From UBA1413 sp964472165 (GTDB lineage Bacteria; Bacteroidota; Bacteroidia; Bacteroidales; Prolixibacteraceae), in NCBI GenBank assembly GCA_964472165.1, contig CAYYJE010000088.1, positions 1-12,554 of the forward strand: a DNA stretch of 12,554 bases, given 5' to 3'. Positions 1-6,849 of this stretch are shown one piece after another. Both the position numbers and the translations under genes were made by a program. Every line of letters begins with the position of its first letter. Within the stretch, counting starts at the first letter, position 1. The notes under the pieces are model-generated. The model was not told the origin of the DNA, did not search any database, and was given only the letters and a program-made list of their open reading frames with translations.

Positions 1-1
1 C

Positions 2-1654
2 GACCCGATTATTTTTGGCAAGATCATCGATTTGTACGCGATGAATCCCAACAATTTGGGACAGCAGGAGCTGGTCCGGGGGGTACTTGTCATGATGGCG
101 ATTGCCGTGGGCGTAGCCATGATGGCCCGTCTGGCCAGGGCGTTCACCGAATATGTCACCAGTCTGGTTGTCCAGAAGTTCGGACTTTCTGTCTTCGACA
201 CGGGGTTGCGTCAGACCCTCAGGCTCCCCTTTCATGAATTTGAGGAGACCAGCAGCGGTCATGTCCTATCGGTCCTCATGAAGGTCCGTCAGGACAATGA
301 ACGCTTTATCAGCTCCTTTGTCACCGTACTTTTTGCCTCGATCGTCGGCGTTTTCTTCGTGATCTGGTATGCCATTACCACCCACTGGCTGCTGATCCCT
401 GTTTTTCTCACCGGGGTGGTGGTCCTGGGCACCCTGACCAGCATTCTGAGCCGGAAAATCCGTCAGGTACAGCGCTCGGTCATCTCCGAAACCAACAAAA
501 TGAGCGGCGCCATCACCGAATCGCTGCGCAATATCGAACTGATTAAAAGTCTGGGGCTCACATACCCCGAGATCAGACGCCTGAAGAGCTTCACCCAGAA
601 AATCTTCGACCTTGAAATAAGCAAGGTGGCCCGCATCCGCACCCTTACCTTCCTGCAGAGCTCAGTACTGCTGGTCCTCAAAGAGTCGATCCTCTTCATC
701 CTCCTGTGGCTCATTTTCCGCAACCTGCTGACCACCGGGGAGCTTATCTCGATGCAGTTCATCACCACCCGTATCATGCATCCCCTTCAGCAACTGGGGA
801 ATATCATCCTCTCTTACCGGGAAGCGGAAGCCTCTCTCCAGGTTTTTAATGAGCTGATGAAGAAGGAACCCGAATACCGCCCCGAGGAACCCGTGGAAAT
901 AGGGGAAATCGACAACCTCCGTTTCGAGGATATCAGCTTCCGTTATAAAAAATCCCTGACAGACGCCATCAGTGATCTCTCCTTTGGGGTGCACCGGGGG
1001 GAAACCATTGCCTTTGTCGGCCCTTCAGGGTGCGGAAAGTCAACCCTGGTGAAGCTGTTGGTGGGTCTTTACACCCCTACCCGGGGAACCATCTACTACG
1101 ATGAGATTCCGGCCAAGGAAATCAGGGTTAACCGGATGCGGCGGCAACTCGGCTTCGTCACCCAGGATACCCAGCTATTCTCGGGGACCATCCGGGAAAA
1201 CCTGCAATTTGTCAAACAGGATGCCAACGAAGAGGAGATCATCAGTGCCCTCAGGAGAGCGTCTGCGCTGAAACTTGTCGAATCTTCGCCCAAAGGCCTC
1301 GATACCATGTTGGGAGAAGGTGGCAAAATGGTTTCCGGAGGAGAAAAGCAGAGGCTGGCTATCGCCCGCGCATTGGTGCGCAATCCAAGGATCCTGATTT
1401 TCGATGAGGCTACATCCGCCCTCGACTCAATCACCGAAGAGGAAATCACCCAGACACTGAAGGAGATCTCAGCCGGGAAACAGCAGATTGTGCTCATGAT
1501 TGCCCACCGCCTCTCGACCATCATGCATGCCGACAAAATTTACGTCCTCGAAAAGGGAAAAATCATTGAAGAAGGAACCCATCACGATCTCCTCACACAG
1601 AAAGGGCTTTATTATGCCATGTGGAGGCAGCAGATCGGTGAGAGAAAGGGTTAA
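2..1654 (+). CDS. ABC exporter, fused permease and ATPase (5' partial)
   Basis: Type IV half-transporter ABC exporter (MsbA/multidrug-like): a membrane domain followed by an ATPase that would work as a dimer in the inner membrane. The reading frame is open to the left edge (DPIIFGKIID precedes the first possible internal start), so the N-terminus and probably the first membrane helix lie outside. The visible 550 residues hold hydrophobic segments at about 26-44, 106-147 and 220-240. The nucleotide-binding domain runs from about 305: Walker A GPSGCGKST at 340-348, Q-loop Q388, signature VSGGEKQR at 444-451, Walker B ILIFDEAT at 464-471, switch His502. All catalytic motifs are intact. Family members are usually about 580-600 residues, so perhaps 30-50 are missing. 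Substrate cannot be told; lipid, drug or peptide are all possible. Sampled lines are about 52-62% GC against about 43% for one line sampled in the kinase gene. It converges with cdaA. Confidence 0.93.
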   Translation, partial: DPIIFGKIIDLYAMNPNNLGQQELVRGVLVMMAIAVGVAMMARLARAFTEYVTSLVVQKFGLSVFDTGLRQTLRLPFHEFEETSSGHVLSVLMKVRQDNERFISSFVTVLFASIVGVFFVIWYAITTHWLLIPVFLTGVVVLGTLTSILSRKIRQVQRSVISETNKMSGAITESLRNIELIKSLGLTYPEIRRLKSFTQKIFDLEISKVARIRTLTFLQSSVLLVLKESILFILLWLIFRNLLTTGELISMQFITTRIMHPLQQLGNIILSYREAEASLQVFNELMKKEPEYRPEEPVEIGEIDNLRFEDISFRYKKSLTDAISDLSFGVHRGETIAFVGPSGCGKSTLVKLLVGLYTPTRGTIYYDEIPAKEIRVNRMRRQLGFVTQDTQLFSGTIRENLQFVKQDANEEEIISALRRASALKLVESSPKGLDTMLGEGGKMVSGGEKQRLAIARALVRNPRILIFDEATSALDSITEEEITQTLKEISAGKQQIVLMIAHRLSTIMHADKIYVLEKGKIIEEGTHHDLLTQKGLYYAMWRQQIGERKG

Positions 1655-1670
1655 TGTAAGGGGACTCGCG

Positions 1671-2465
1671 CTAATTTCCGGAGGGTTCTTCCGTGGAGAG
1701 ATAACGGTTCATCAATGTAACCAGCTGGTCGTGGTCCAGGTTACGTTCGATCAGCCCCCCCATGACAAGGGAAATACTGCCGGTCTCTTCTGAGACCACC
1801 AGGGCAACCGCATCGGTGCTCTCCGTAATTCCAATTGCTGCCCGGTGCCGCAACCCCATGCTTTTATCCACTTCCTTGTGGGTAAGCGGCAAAATGCAAC
1901 CTGCTGCAGCAATTCTTTCCTCCCTGATAATTACGGCGCCATCGTGTAAATCGGTATTCTTGAAAAATATTGTTTTCAACAAAGGCTGGCTAATTCTTGC
2001 ATCTATAATTTCACCGGTAGCGATCTGCTCCGTCAACTCCGATTCCCTGCATATGATGATTATGGCGCCGGTCAGTGTCCTTGAAAAAAACATCGCCGTT
2101 TCGATCAAATCCTTAAGATATCCGGAAGCGTTGGAAGAACGGCCATTGTGAAATAATTTATCGAGTGACAAAAAACGGGTAATCTGGTAGTGCGTTCCGA
2201 CAAAAAGTAAAAAACGCCTGATCTCAGGATGAAAGATGATGATCAGCGCAAGCACCCCCACTCCGATGAATTGCCCCATAATGGAACTCAACAACTCCAT
2301 ATTCAGGGCTTTGAACACGATCCAGAAAAGATAGACCAGGAAAAACCCAATGACAATATTAAAGGCCACTGTTCCTTTAATCAGCCTGTAAACCTGAAAA
2401 AGGAGAACTGCGACCAGGATGATGTCGATGATGTCAAAAAAACGGACGGTGATGAAAACAGGCAT
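1671..2465 (-). CDS. cdaA: Diadenylate cyclase CdaA (c-di-AMP synthase)
   Basis: Condenses two ATP into cyclic di-AMP at the inner membrane, the second messenger linked in other bacteria to potassium, osmotic and cell-wall control. The 264-residue length fits the CdaA type. Hydrophobic segments at about 10-26, 33-52 and 65-79 anchor the N-terminus, then a DAC domain follows at about 100-240. Both catalytic motifs are present: DGA at 175-177 (context DLHDGAVII) and RHR at 206-208 (context GLRHRAAIG). The residue before RHR is Leu rather than the Thr common in Firmicutes CdaA; I do not know whether that matters. The ATG directly follows the folP stop TAA with no intervening base, so it is almost certainly cotranscribed and translationally coupled with folP. 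No CdaR (YbbR) or GlmM gene is adjacent, unlike the Firmicutes cdaA-cdaR-glmM operon. The TAG stop lies 16 nt from the convergent ABC gene stop. Confidence 0.95.
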   Translation of the reverse strand: MPVFITVRFFDIIDIILVAVLLFQVYRLIKGTVAFNIVIGFFLVYLFWIVFKALNMELLSSIMGQFIGVGVLALIIIFHPEIRRFLLFVGTHYQITRFLSLDKLFHNGRSSNASGYLKDLIETAMFFSRTLTGAIIIICRESELTEQIATGEIIDARISQPLLKTIFFKNTDLHDGAVIIREERIAAAGCILPLTHKEVDKSMGLRHRAAIGITESTDAVALVVSEETGSISLVMGGLIERNLDHDQLVTLMNRYLSTEEPSGN

Positions 2466-3341
2466 TTATACGCTTTCTTTTAATTGCATGAATAACCGGA
2501 TGGCTTCCGCGGCAGGCTTCACATCGTGAACCCTGAGTATATCGGCACCTCCGAGCAAAGCCATGGTATTCAACACAGTGGTTCCGTTCAGTGCATCTTC
2601 GGGGGTGGTTTCCAGAACCTTCCACACCATCGACTTGCGGCTTAATCCAACCACCAGGGGAAGTTGAAAAACCTTGAAAGAATCTAGCCTGTTGAGTAAT
2701 TTGTAGTTGTGGTCCATATTTTTCCCGAACCCGAATCCCGGGTCAATCAGAACGTCGGCCACCCCAAGTTTGGTTAACCGGCGGACGGAATCACTCAGTT
2801 CAGCAGATACATCATGCACCACATCCCTGTACCGGGGATTATCCTGCATATCGCCCGGAAGCCCCTGAATATGGCTCAGAATGTAGGGTACCTGCATCTT
2901 CGCGATCGTCTCAAACATTTTCGCATCAATGGATCCTCCCGAAATGTCGTTCACGATGACCGGGCCAACCTCTTCCATCACACTGACCGCTACCCATGAC
3001 CGGTAAGTGTCGATCGAAAGGGGGATTTCCGGAAAATGCTTTTTGATGGCAATTACTGCAGGCATCAGCCTCGAAAGTTCATCCTTGGTGGAAATCATCC
3101 CGGCCCCCGGCCGTGTAGAAACACCCCCCACATCGATGATCATTGCTCCCTCAGAGACCATCTGCTCCACTTTTTCCAGCATTTCAATCTCTGTAGCTAT
3201 CCTGTTCCCTTCGTAAAAGGAATCAGGTGTCACATTTATCACACCCATAATGCAGGGATCGGTGAAATCAAGCAAATCACCCCCGACATTGATGGTTCTT
3301 TTTCGTTTAAGGAATTTTCCGGCAGACTGGGTAATCAGCAT
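2466..3341 (-). CDS. folP: Dihydropteroate synthase
   Basis: Joins 6-hydroxymethyl-dihydropterin diphosphate to p-aminobenzoate, giving dihydropteroate in cytosolic folate synthesis; this is the sulfonamide target. The 291-residue TIM barrel carries the family motifs in order: INVTPDSF at 35-42, STRPG at 75-79 (sulfonamide-contact loop), SIDT at 109-112, NDISG at 131-135, DPGFGFGK at 200-207, GLSRKS at 232-237 and RVHDV at 270-274. A short N-terminal extension precedes the barrel. The start is the ATG at 3341-3339; a Bacteroidota-type -7 element lies 37-44 nt upstream. It is the first gene of a two-gene unit with cdaA, whose ATG touches the folP stop. No other folate gene is in the window. 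Confidence 0.96.
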   Translation of the reverse strand: MLITQSAGKFLKRKRTINVGGDLLDFTDPCIMGVINVTPDSFYEGNRIATEIEMLEKVEQMVSEGAMIIDVGGVSTRPGAGMISTKDELSRLMPAVIAIKKHFPEIPLSIDTYRSWVAVSVMEEVGPVIVNDISGGSIDAKMFETIAKMQVPYILSHIQGLPGDMQDNPRYRDVVHDVSAELSDSVRRLTKLGVADVLIDPGFGFGKNMDHNYKLLNRLDSFKVFQLPLVVGLSRKSMVWKVLETTPEDALNGTTVLNTMALLGGADILRVHDVKPAAEAIRLFMQLKESV

Positions 3342-3377
3342 ATAAAATCAGGTTTTTAAATGACACAATTACTACTA

Positions 3378-3385
3378 CAAATGTA
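3378..3385 (-). promoter_or_regulatory. Putative Bacteroidota -7 promoter element for folP-cdaA
   Basis: Read on the minus strand the bases are TACATTTG, an exact match to the Bacteroidota -7 consensus TAnnTTTG. It ends 37 nt before the folP ATG, which would give a leader of roughly 30 nt. No clear -33 TTTG is visible upstream on the same strand, so the assignment rests on the -7 match and its position in a divergent intergenic region. Confidence 0.5.
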
Positions 3386-3395
3386 AGAGAAAACC

Positions 3396-3424
3396 TTTAT
3401 ATTACTCTTTTTTTCCTATTTTTA
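3396..3424 (+). promoter_or_regulatory. Possible promoter for the DUF1599-doxX-tpiA-prmA run
   Basis: A TTTA at 3396-3399 and a TATTTTTA at 3417-3424 (7 of 8 positions of TAnnTTTG, the last G replaced by A) lie 17 nt apart. The start codon of the first gene at 3446 follows 21 nt later. The region is T-rich, so such matches arise easily by chance. It would fire away from the folP promoter on the other strand. Confidence 0.3.
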
Positions 3425-3445
3425 TGGCCCGAAAACAAACTTTGA

Positions 3446-3988
3446 ATGAATAAAACAATTCAGCAATACGACAGGATTAAAGGGATTTGTACCGAACTCT
3501 TTCTGAAGAAAATGAAAGACTACGGCACTGCCTGGCGCATTTTGCGGCCTGAGAGCATCACCGACCAGATCTACATCAAGGCCCGTCGCATCCGGAATAT
3601 CGAAGAGAAAGGAGTACAGAAGATCGAAGAAGACATCCGCGGAGAATTCATCGGCATTGTCAATTATGCACTGATGGGAGTCATTCAGCTCAGGTTGCAA
3701 CCCTCTGAAGAGGAGATGAATCCGGAAGCCGCCCATGAAGAATATGAACGTTGCTTTGATACAGCCCGGTCCCTTATGACTGACAAAAATCATGACTACG
3801 GGGAAGCATGGCGGAAGATGCGCATCAGCAGCTATACCGATCTTATTCTCATGAAACTGAAACGGACCAAACAGATTGAAGACCACAAGGGTATTGCCCT
3901 CGTTTCTGAAGGAATTGATGCCAATTACTACGACATGGTCAACTATGCTGTTTTTGCCCTCATCAAACTTGAATTGGAAAAAAACTGA
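3446..3988 (+). CDS. DUF1599 family protein with two tandem domain copies
   Basis: A 180-residue soluble, probably all-helical protein of the DUF1599 family, whose function I do not know. From memory, Pfam relates this domain to nucleotide-modification-associated proteins of phages, but nothing here demonstrates such activity. The sequence shows two copies. Copy 1, about 22-84, has KDYGTAWR, then TDQIYIKARRIRNIEEKG, then GIVNYALMGVIQLRL. Copy 2, about 113-177, has HDYGEAWR, TDLILMKLKRTKQIEDHKG and DMVNYAVFALIKLEL. The shared core is DYGxAWR, SxTDxIxxKxxRxxxIE and VNYAxxxxIxLxL; the conserved charged residues suggest a functional surface. No signal peptide or membrane segment. The next gene starts 7 nt downstream, so the two are likely cotranscribed; as I recall, this pairing followed by tpiA also occurs in Bacteroides. 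Confidence 0.88.
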   Translation: MNKTIQQYDRIKGICTELFLKKMKDYGTAWRILRPESITDQIYIKARRIRNIEEKGVQKIEEDIRGEFIGIVNYALMGVIQLRLQPSEEEMNPEAAHEEYERCFDTARSLMTDKNHDYGEAWRKMRISSYTDLILMKLKRTKQIEDHKGIALVSEGIDANYYDMVNYAVFALIKLELEKN

Positions 3989-3995
3989 ATTATTT

Positions 3996-5150
3996 ATGAA
4001 AATTTTACTCCATATTTCCCGCATACTGCTGGGAGTCACCTTTATTTTTTCAGGCTTCGTCAAAGGAATTGACCCCTGGGGATCGGCATACAAATTCATT
4101 GATTATTTCAATGCCATGGGGCTCCTGTTTCTGGAGCCGACGGCTTTTCCCCTGGGCATGGTGCTTGCTTTGGCTGAGTTTCTCATTGGAGTTGGACTGC
4201 TTTTCGAACTCTTCCCAAGGATTGCCAGTTGGGGAGCGCTGCTTTTTATGGCCTTCTTTACCCCCCTTACGCTGTGGATTGCCCTTAAAAATCCGGTTTC
4301 CGACTGCGGATGTTTCGGGGATGCACTGGTCCTATCCAACTGGGCTACCTTTTACAAGAACGTTGTTTTTATCCTTCTGGCCATTTTCGTTATCATATAC
4401 CGGAAAAAAATAAAATGTCTCTTCAGCCAGAAAATAGCTGCAGTACTGGGTTTCATAGTTGTCGCGCTATACCTGGCGGCAGTGATCTGGTCGATACGGC
4501 ATGAACCGCTGATTGATTTCCGGCCTTATAAAACCGGGGTGAATATCCCCGAGGGGATGGCCATCCCTGCCAATGCACCAAGGGATGTCTATGAAAACAC
4601 CTTTTACTACAAGCACAGAAAATCCGGAGAGGTCCGGAAATTCACCGAACAAAATTATCCCTGGCAGGATACCCTGAACTGGGAATTCCAAAGCATGGAT
4701 GAACCGGTCCTCATATCCAAAGGGTATACCCCTCCCATCCACGGATTTTCCATTGAGTCGAGGGAGGGAGAAAATGTCTACGACTTCTTTCTTTACGATG
4801 AAAACTATGTATTTATTCTGGTGGCCTACGACCTTGAGAAATCTTCCCTGAAAAACCAGGGAAAAATCAATGCACTTGCGGAGTGGGCAATGGAAAAAGA
4901 GTTTTCGTTCATTTGCCTTACTTCTTCCCTGTTTGAAAAATGCGATGCTTTTTCAGCCCAGACTGGGGCGAACTACGAATTCTTCCATACCGATGAAATT
5001 GTGCTCAAAACAATTATCCGGTCAAATCCCGGATTGATGGTGCTGAAAAACGGAACCATTGTGGCCAAATACCACCACAATGACATTCCTTCACCCGAAG
5101 GATTCAGCAGGAAGTTCCCCTTGCTTGCCCCTAAGAATAAACCAAAGTAA
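3996..5150 (+). CDS. DoxX/MauE-like membrane protein with thioredoxin-like C-terminus (BT_3928-type)
   Basis: A 384-residue inner-membrane protein. The frame is open upstream into the DUF1599 gene, but the ATG at 3996 is the sensible start: it lies 7 nt after that gene's stop and opens directly into the first membrane helix (MKILLHISRILLGVTFIFSG). Hydrophobic segments sit at about 5-23, 52-70, 77-96, 121-136 and 147-167. Between helices three and four is CGCFG at 104-108, the Cys-x-Cys-Phe-Gly pattern seen in MauE and related DoxX-type proteins linked to disulfide chemistry. After the membrane part comes a region ending in a thioredoxin-like fold (about 260-370) with a NPGLMVLKNGTIVAK stretch resembling the cis-Pro strand. 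It has no CxxC; its only cysteines are C307 and C316. A redox role is inference. It matches what I remember of the Bacteroides BT_3928 family, of unknown function. Confidence 0.85.
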   Translation: MKILLHISRILLGVTFIFSGFVKGIDPWGSAYKFIDYFNAMGLLFLEPTAFPLGMVLALAEFLIGVGLLFELFPRIASWGALLFMAFFTPLTLWIALKNPVSDCGCFGDALVLSNWATFYKNVVFILLAIFVIIYRKKIKCLFSQKIAAVLGFIVVALYLAAVIWSIRHEPLIDFRPYKTGVNIPEGMAIPANAPRDVYENTFYYKHRKSGEVRKFTEQNYPWQDTLNWEFQSMDEPVLISKGYTPPIHGFSIESREGENVYDFFLYDENYVFILVAYDLEKSSLKNQGKINALAEWAMEKEFSFICLTSSLFEKCDAFSAQTGANYEFFHTDEIVLKTIIRSNPGLMVLKNGTIVAKYHHNDIPSPEGFSRKFPLLAPKNKPK

Positions 5151-5159
5151 ACCTGGCAT

Positions 5160-5169
5160 TTTGCGCAAA
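5160..5169. repeat. 10-bp perfect palindrome TTTGCGCAAA before tpiA
   Basis: The 62-nt gap between the DoxX-like gene and tpiA contains TTTGCGCAAA, identical to its own reverse complement, 10 nt after the upstream stop and 44 nt before the tpiA ATG. The rest of the gap is AT-rich, with two ATTCAAA copies (5195-5201 and 5207-5213). It could be an operator, or its TTTG a -33 element, but no convincing -7 element follows. A 10-bp palindrome also occurs by chance. Confidence 0.3.
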
Positions 5170-5212
5170 GAATTTAAAATGAAACAAATAGCAAATTCAA
5201 AATAATATTCAA

Positions 5213-5974
5213 ATGAGAAAAAAAATCGTAGCAGGAAACTGGAAATGCAACACCACTGTTCAGACAGGAGTAGAGCTGGCTAAAGCTGTAATGGAATCGG
5301 TTGCCAAAGGGGGCGATCCGGATGTACAGGTAGTTGTTTGTCCGCCCTTTGTTCACCTCACTAAAGTGGTTGAATCGATTGACAACAGCCGGGTGATGGC
5401 AGGAGCGCAGAATTGTGGAGCAGAACCGAAAGGAGCTTTCACCGGGGAAGTATCTGCTGAAATGGTAAAATCAACGGGGGCCACCTTTGTGATTCTGGGC
5501 CATTCGGAAAGGCGCGAGTACTATGGAGAAACCAGTGCAACGCTCAACAAAAAACTGGCTCAGGTTTTTGCCCAGGGACTCACTCCCATCTATTGTTGCG
5601 GAGAACCTTTGGCCATCCGCGAAGCCGGTACGCAGAACGAATATGTAAAGAACCAGCTTGACGAAACAGTATTTCAGTTGTCAGAAGCTGATTTCAGGAA
5701 AACAGTCATTGCCTATGAACCCATCTGGGCAATTGGCACGGGGAAAACCGCGACTTCGGCACAGGCACAGGAAATGCATGCTTTTATACGCAGTGCCATA
5801 GCCGCCAGATTCGGAGCTGAAACTGCCGATGAAACCTCTTTGCTATACGGGGGAAGCTGCAAATCATCCAATGCACGCGAGCTTTTTGCCAATCCTGATG
5901 TAGATGGCGGCCTTATCGGAGGAGCATCGCTCGATCCGGCCGATTTCCTGGGCATCATCAACGGATTTAAATGA
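5213..5974 (+). CDS. tpiA: Triosephosphate isomerase
   Basis: Interconverts dihydroxyacetone phosphate and glyceraldehyde 3-phosphate in cytosolic glycolysis and gluconeogenesis. The 253-residue length is typical. Catalytic residues are all present: Lys11 in AGNWKCN (7-13), His97 in ILGHSERR and Glu169 in AYEPIWAIGTGKTAT, which also includes the flexible active-site loop. The C-terminal phosphate-binding segments LYGGSCKSSNA (211-221) and DGGLIGGASL (231-240) are intact. It follows the DoxX-like gene after a 62-nt AT-rich gap, the largest spacing in this four-gene run. Its stop overlaps the prmA start in ATGA. Confidence 0.98.
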   Translation: MRKKIVAGNWKCNTTVQTGVELAKAVMESVAKGGDPDVQVVVCPPFVHLTKVVESIDNSRVMAGAQNCGAEPKGAFTGEVSAEMVKSTGATFVILGHSERREYYGETSATLNKKLAQVFAQGLTPIYCCGEPLAIREAGTQNEYVKNQLDETVFQLSEADFRKTVIAYEPIWAIGTGKTATSAQAQEMHAFIRSAIAARFGAETADETSLLYGGSCKSSNARELFANPDVDGGLIGGASLDPADFLGIINGFK

Positions 5975-6813
5975 TTAACACCATCAGGTTAACAGTCACC
6001 CTTTTCCCGTATGAATCGTGGATTGCTGATTTGCTGACCGGAGAAATGGCAGGACTGGGTTTTGACACTTTTGAAGAGACTGCAGAGGGCTTTGAGGCTT
6101 ATATTCCGGAGAATCTTTACCGGGAAGAACCCCTCAATGCACTCTTTTCTCTTTGGAAAGGGAATTGCAGCATAAGCCGGGTAGCTGAGATTATTGAAGC
6201 CCGGAACTGGAATGAGGTATGGGAAAAGAACTATTTCCAGCCTCTGGTGATACAGGACAAGGTAGTGGTCAGAGCACCATTTCACCAGAGTTACCCCACC
6301 TGCCCCATCGAAATAATAATAGAGCCGAAAATGGCCTTCGGGACGGGCAACCACGAAACTACTTCCCTGGTTATGGAGACCATGCTTGAGATGGATTTCA
6401 CGGGTAAAAGTGTACTCGACATGGGTTGTGGAACCGGAATCCTGGCCATCCTGGCATCGAAGCTGGGTGCCAGGGAAGTGACGGCCATTGATAACGATCC
6501 TTGGTCGTTCGAAGCAACTTCCGAAAACATCCTCCTTAACAAAACCTTGAATGTGAAACCCCTGACCGGTGATTCTGCATCCCTGAAGAATACCAAATAT
6601 CACACAATTCTGGCCAATATCCAGAAAAACGTGATTCTGAACGACCTGGAACACTATTATTCAGCGCTTCTTCCCGGGGGCAAACTGGTGGTCAGCGGTT
6701 TTTTCGAAGGGGATCTTCCCGAAATCCGGCTCAAAGCCGGGTCGTACGGAATAAAGTCCTGTGCTTACAAAATAAAAAATAACTGGATCGCTGCAGTGTT
6801 GGAAAGGCCATAA
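5971..6813 (+). CDS. prmA: Ribosomal protein L11 methyltransferase
   Basis: S-adenosylmethionine-dependent enzyme that methylates ribosomal protein L11. The 280 residues comprise an N-terminal substrate-recognition domain (about 1-90) and a class I methyltransferase domain. Diagnostic motifs: PKMAFGTGNHETT at 119-131, the SAM-binding motif I VLDMGCGTG at 148-156, the acidic AIDND at 172-176, and LANIQKN at 214-220 in the motif IV position. The start ATG overlaps the tpiA stop (ATGA), so reinitiation by the same ribosome is likely. Its stop codon lies inside the left arm of an 8-bp inverted repeat, and the kinase gene starts 36 nt later. Confidence 0.94.
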   Translation: MINTIRLTVTLFPYESWIADLLTGEMAGLGFDTFEETAEGFEAYIPENLYREEPLNALFSLWKGNCSISRVAEIIEARNWNEVWEKNYFQPLVIQDKVVVRAPFHQSYPTCPIEIIIEPKMAFGTGNHETTSLVMETMLEMDFTGKSVLDMGCGTGILAILASKLGAREVTAIDNDPWSFEATSENILLNKTLNVKPLTGDSASLKNTKYHTILANIQKNVILNDLEHYYSALLPGGKLVVSGFFEGDLPEIRLKAGSYGIKSCAYKIKNNWIAAVLERP

Positions 6814-6831
6814 AAAACTTAACTTTATGGC
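6807..6831. repeat. 8-9-8 inverted repeat spanning the prmA stop, upstream of the sensor kinase
   Basis: GCCATAAA (6807-6814) and TTTATGGC (6824-6831) are exact reverse complements around a 9-nt spacer. The left arm holds the prmA TAA and the right arm ends 18 nt before the kinase ATG. As RNA it would be a modest A/U-rich hairpin without a U-tract, so not a standard terminator. As DNA it could be an operator. A promoter-like TAACTTTA (6820-6827, 7 of 8 to TAnnTTTG) overlaps the right arm, with a TTG at 6799-6801, which would place a kinase promoter inside the repeat. Confidence 0.45.
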
Positions 6832-6849
6832 ATAACTAACCCTGGTCTG

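Noticed and set aside
2..1654. Higher GC of the ABC gene as a sign of horizontal transfer
   Set aside because: The difference is modest, judged from a few sampled lines, and the family is ubiquitous; not enough to claim transfer without a genome-wide comparison.
3876..3995. Longer start for the DoxX-like gene (40 extra residues)
   Set aside because: The extension is entirely out-of-frame reading of the DUF1599 gene; the ATG at 3996 places the first helix correctly and leaves a normal 7-nt gap.
3422..4099. Long open frame on the minus strand (225 codons) opposite the DUF1599 gene
   Set aside because: It is antisense to a protein with clear domain repeats, shows no recognisable motif, and overlaps the start of the DoxX-like gene as well.
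5989..6654. 221-codon minus-strand frame opposite prmA
   Set aside because: prmA carries all methyltransferase motifs on the plus strand; the opposite frame is a by-product of its codon use.
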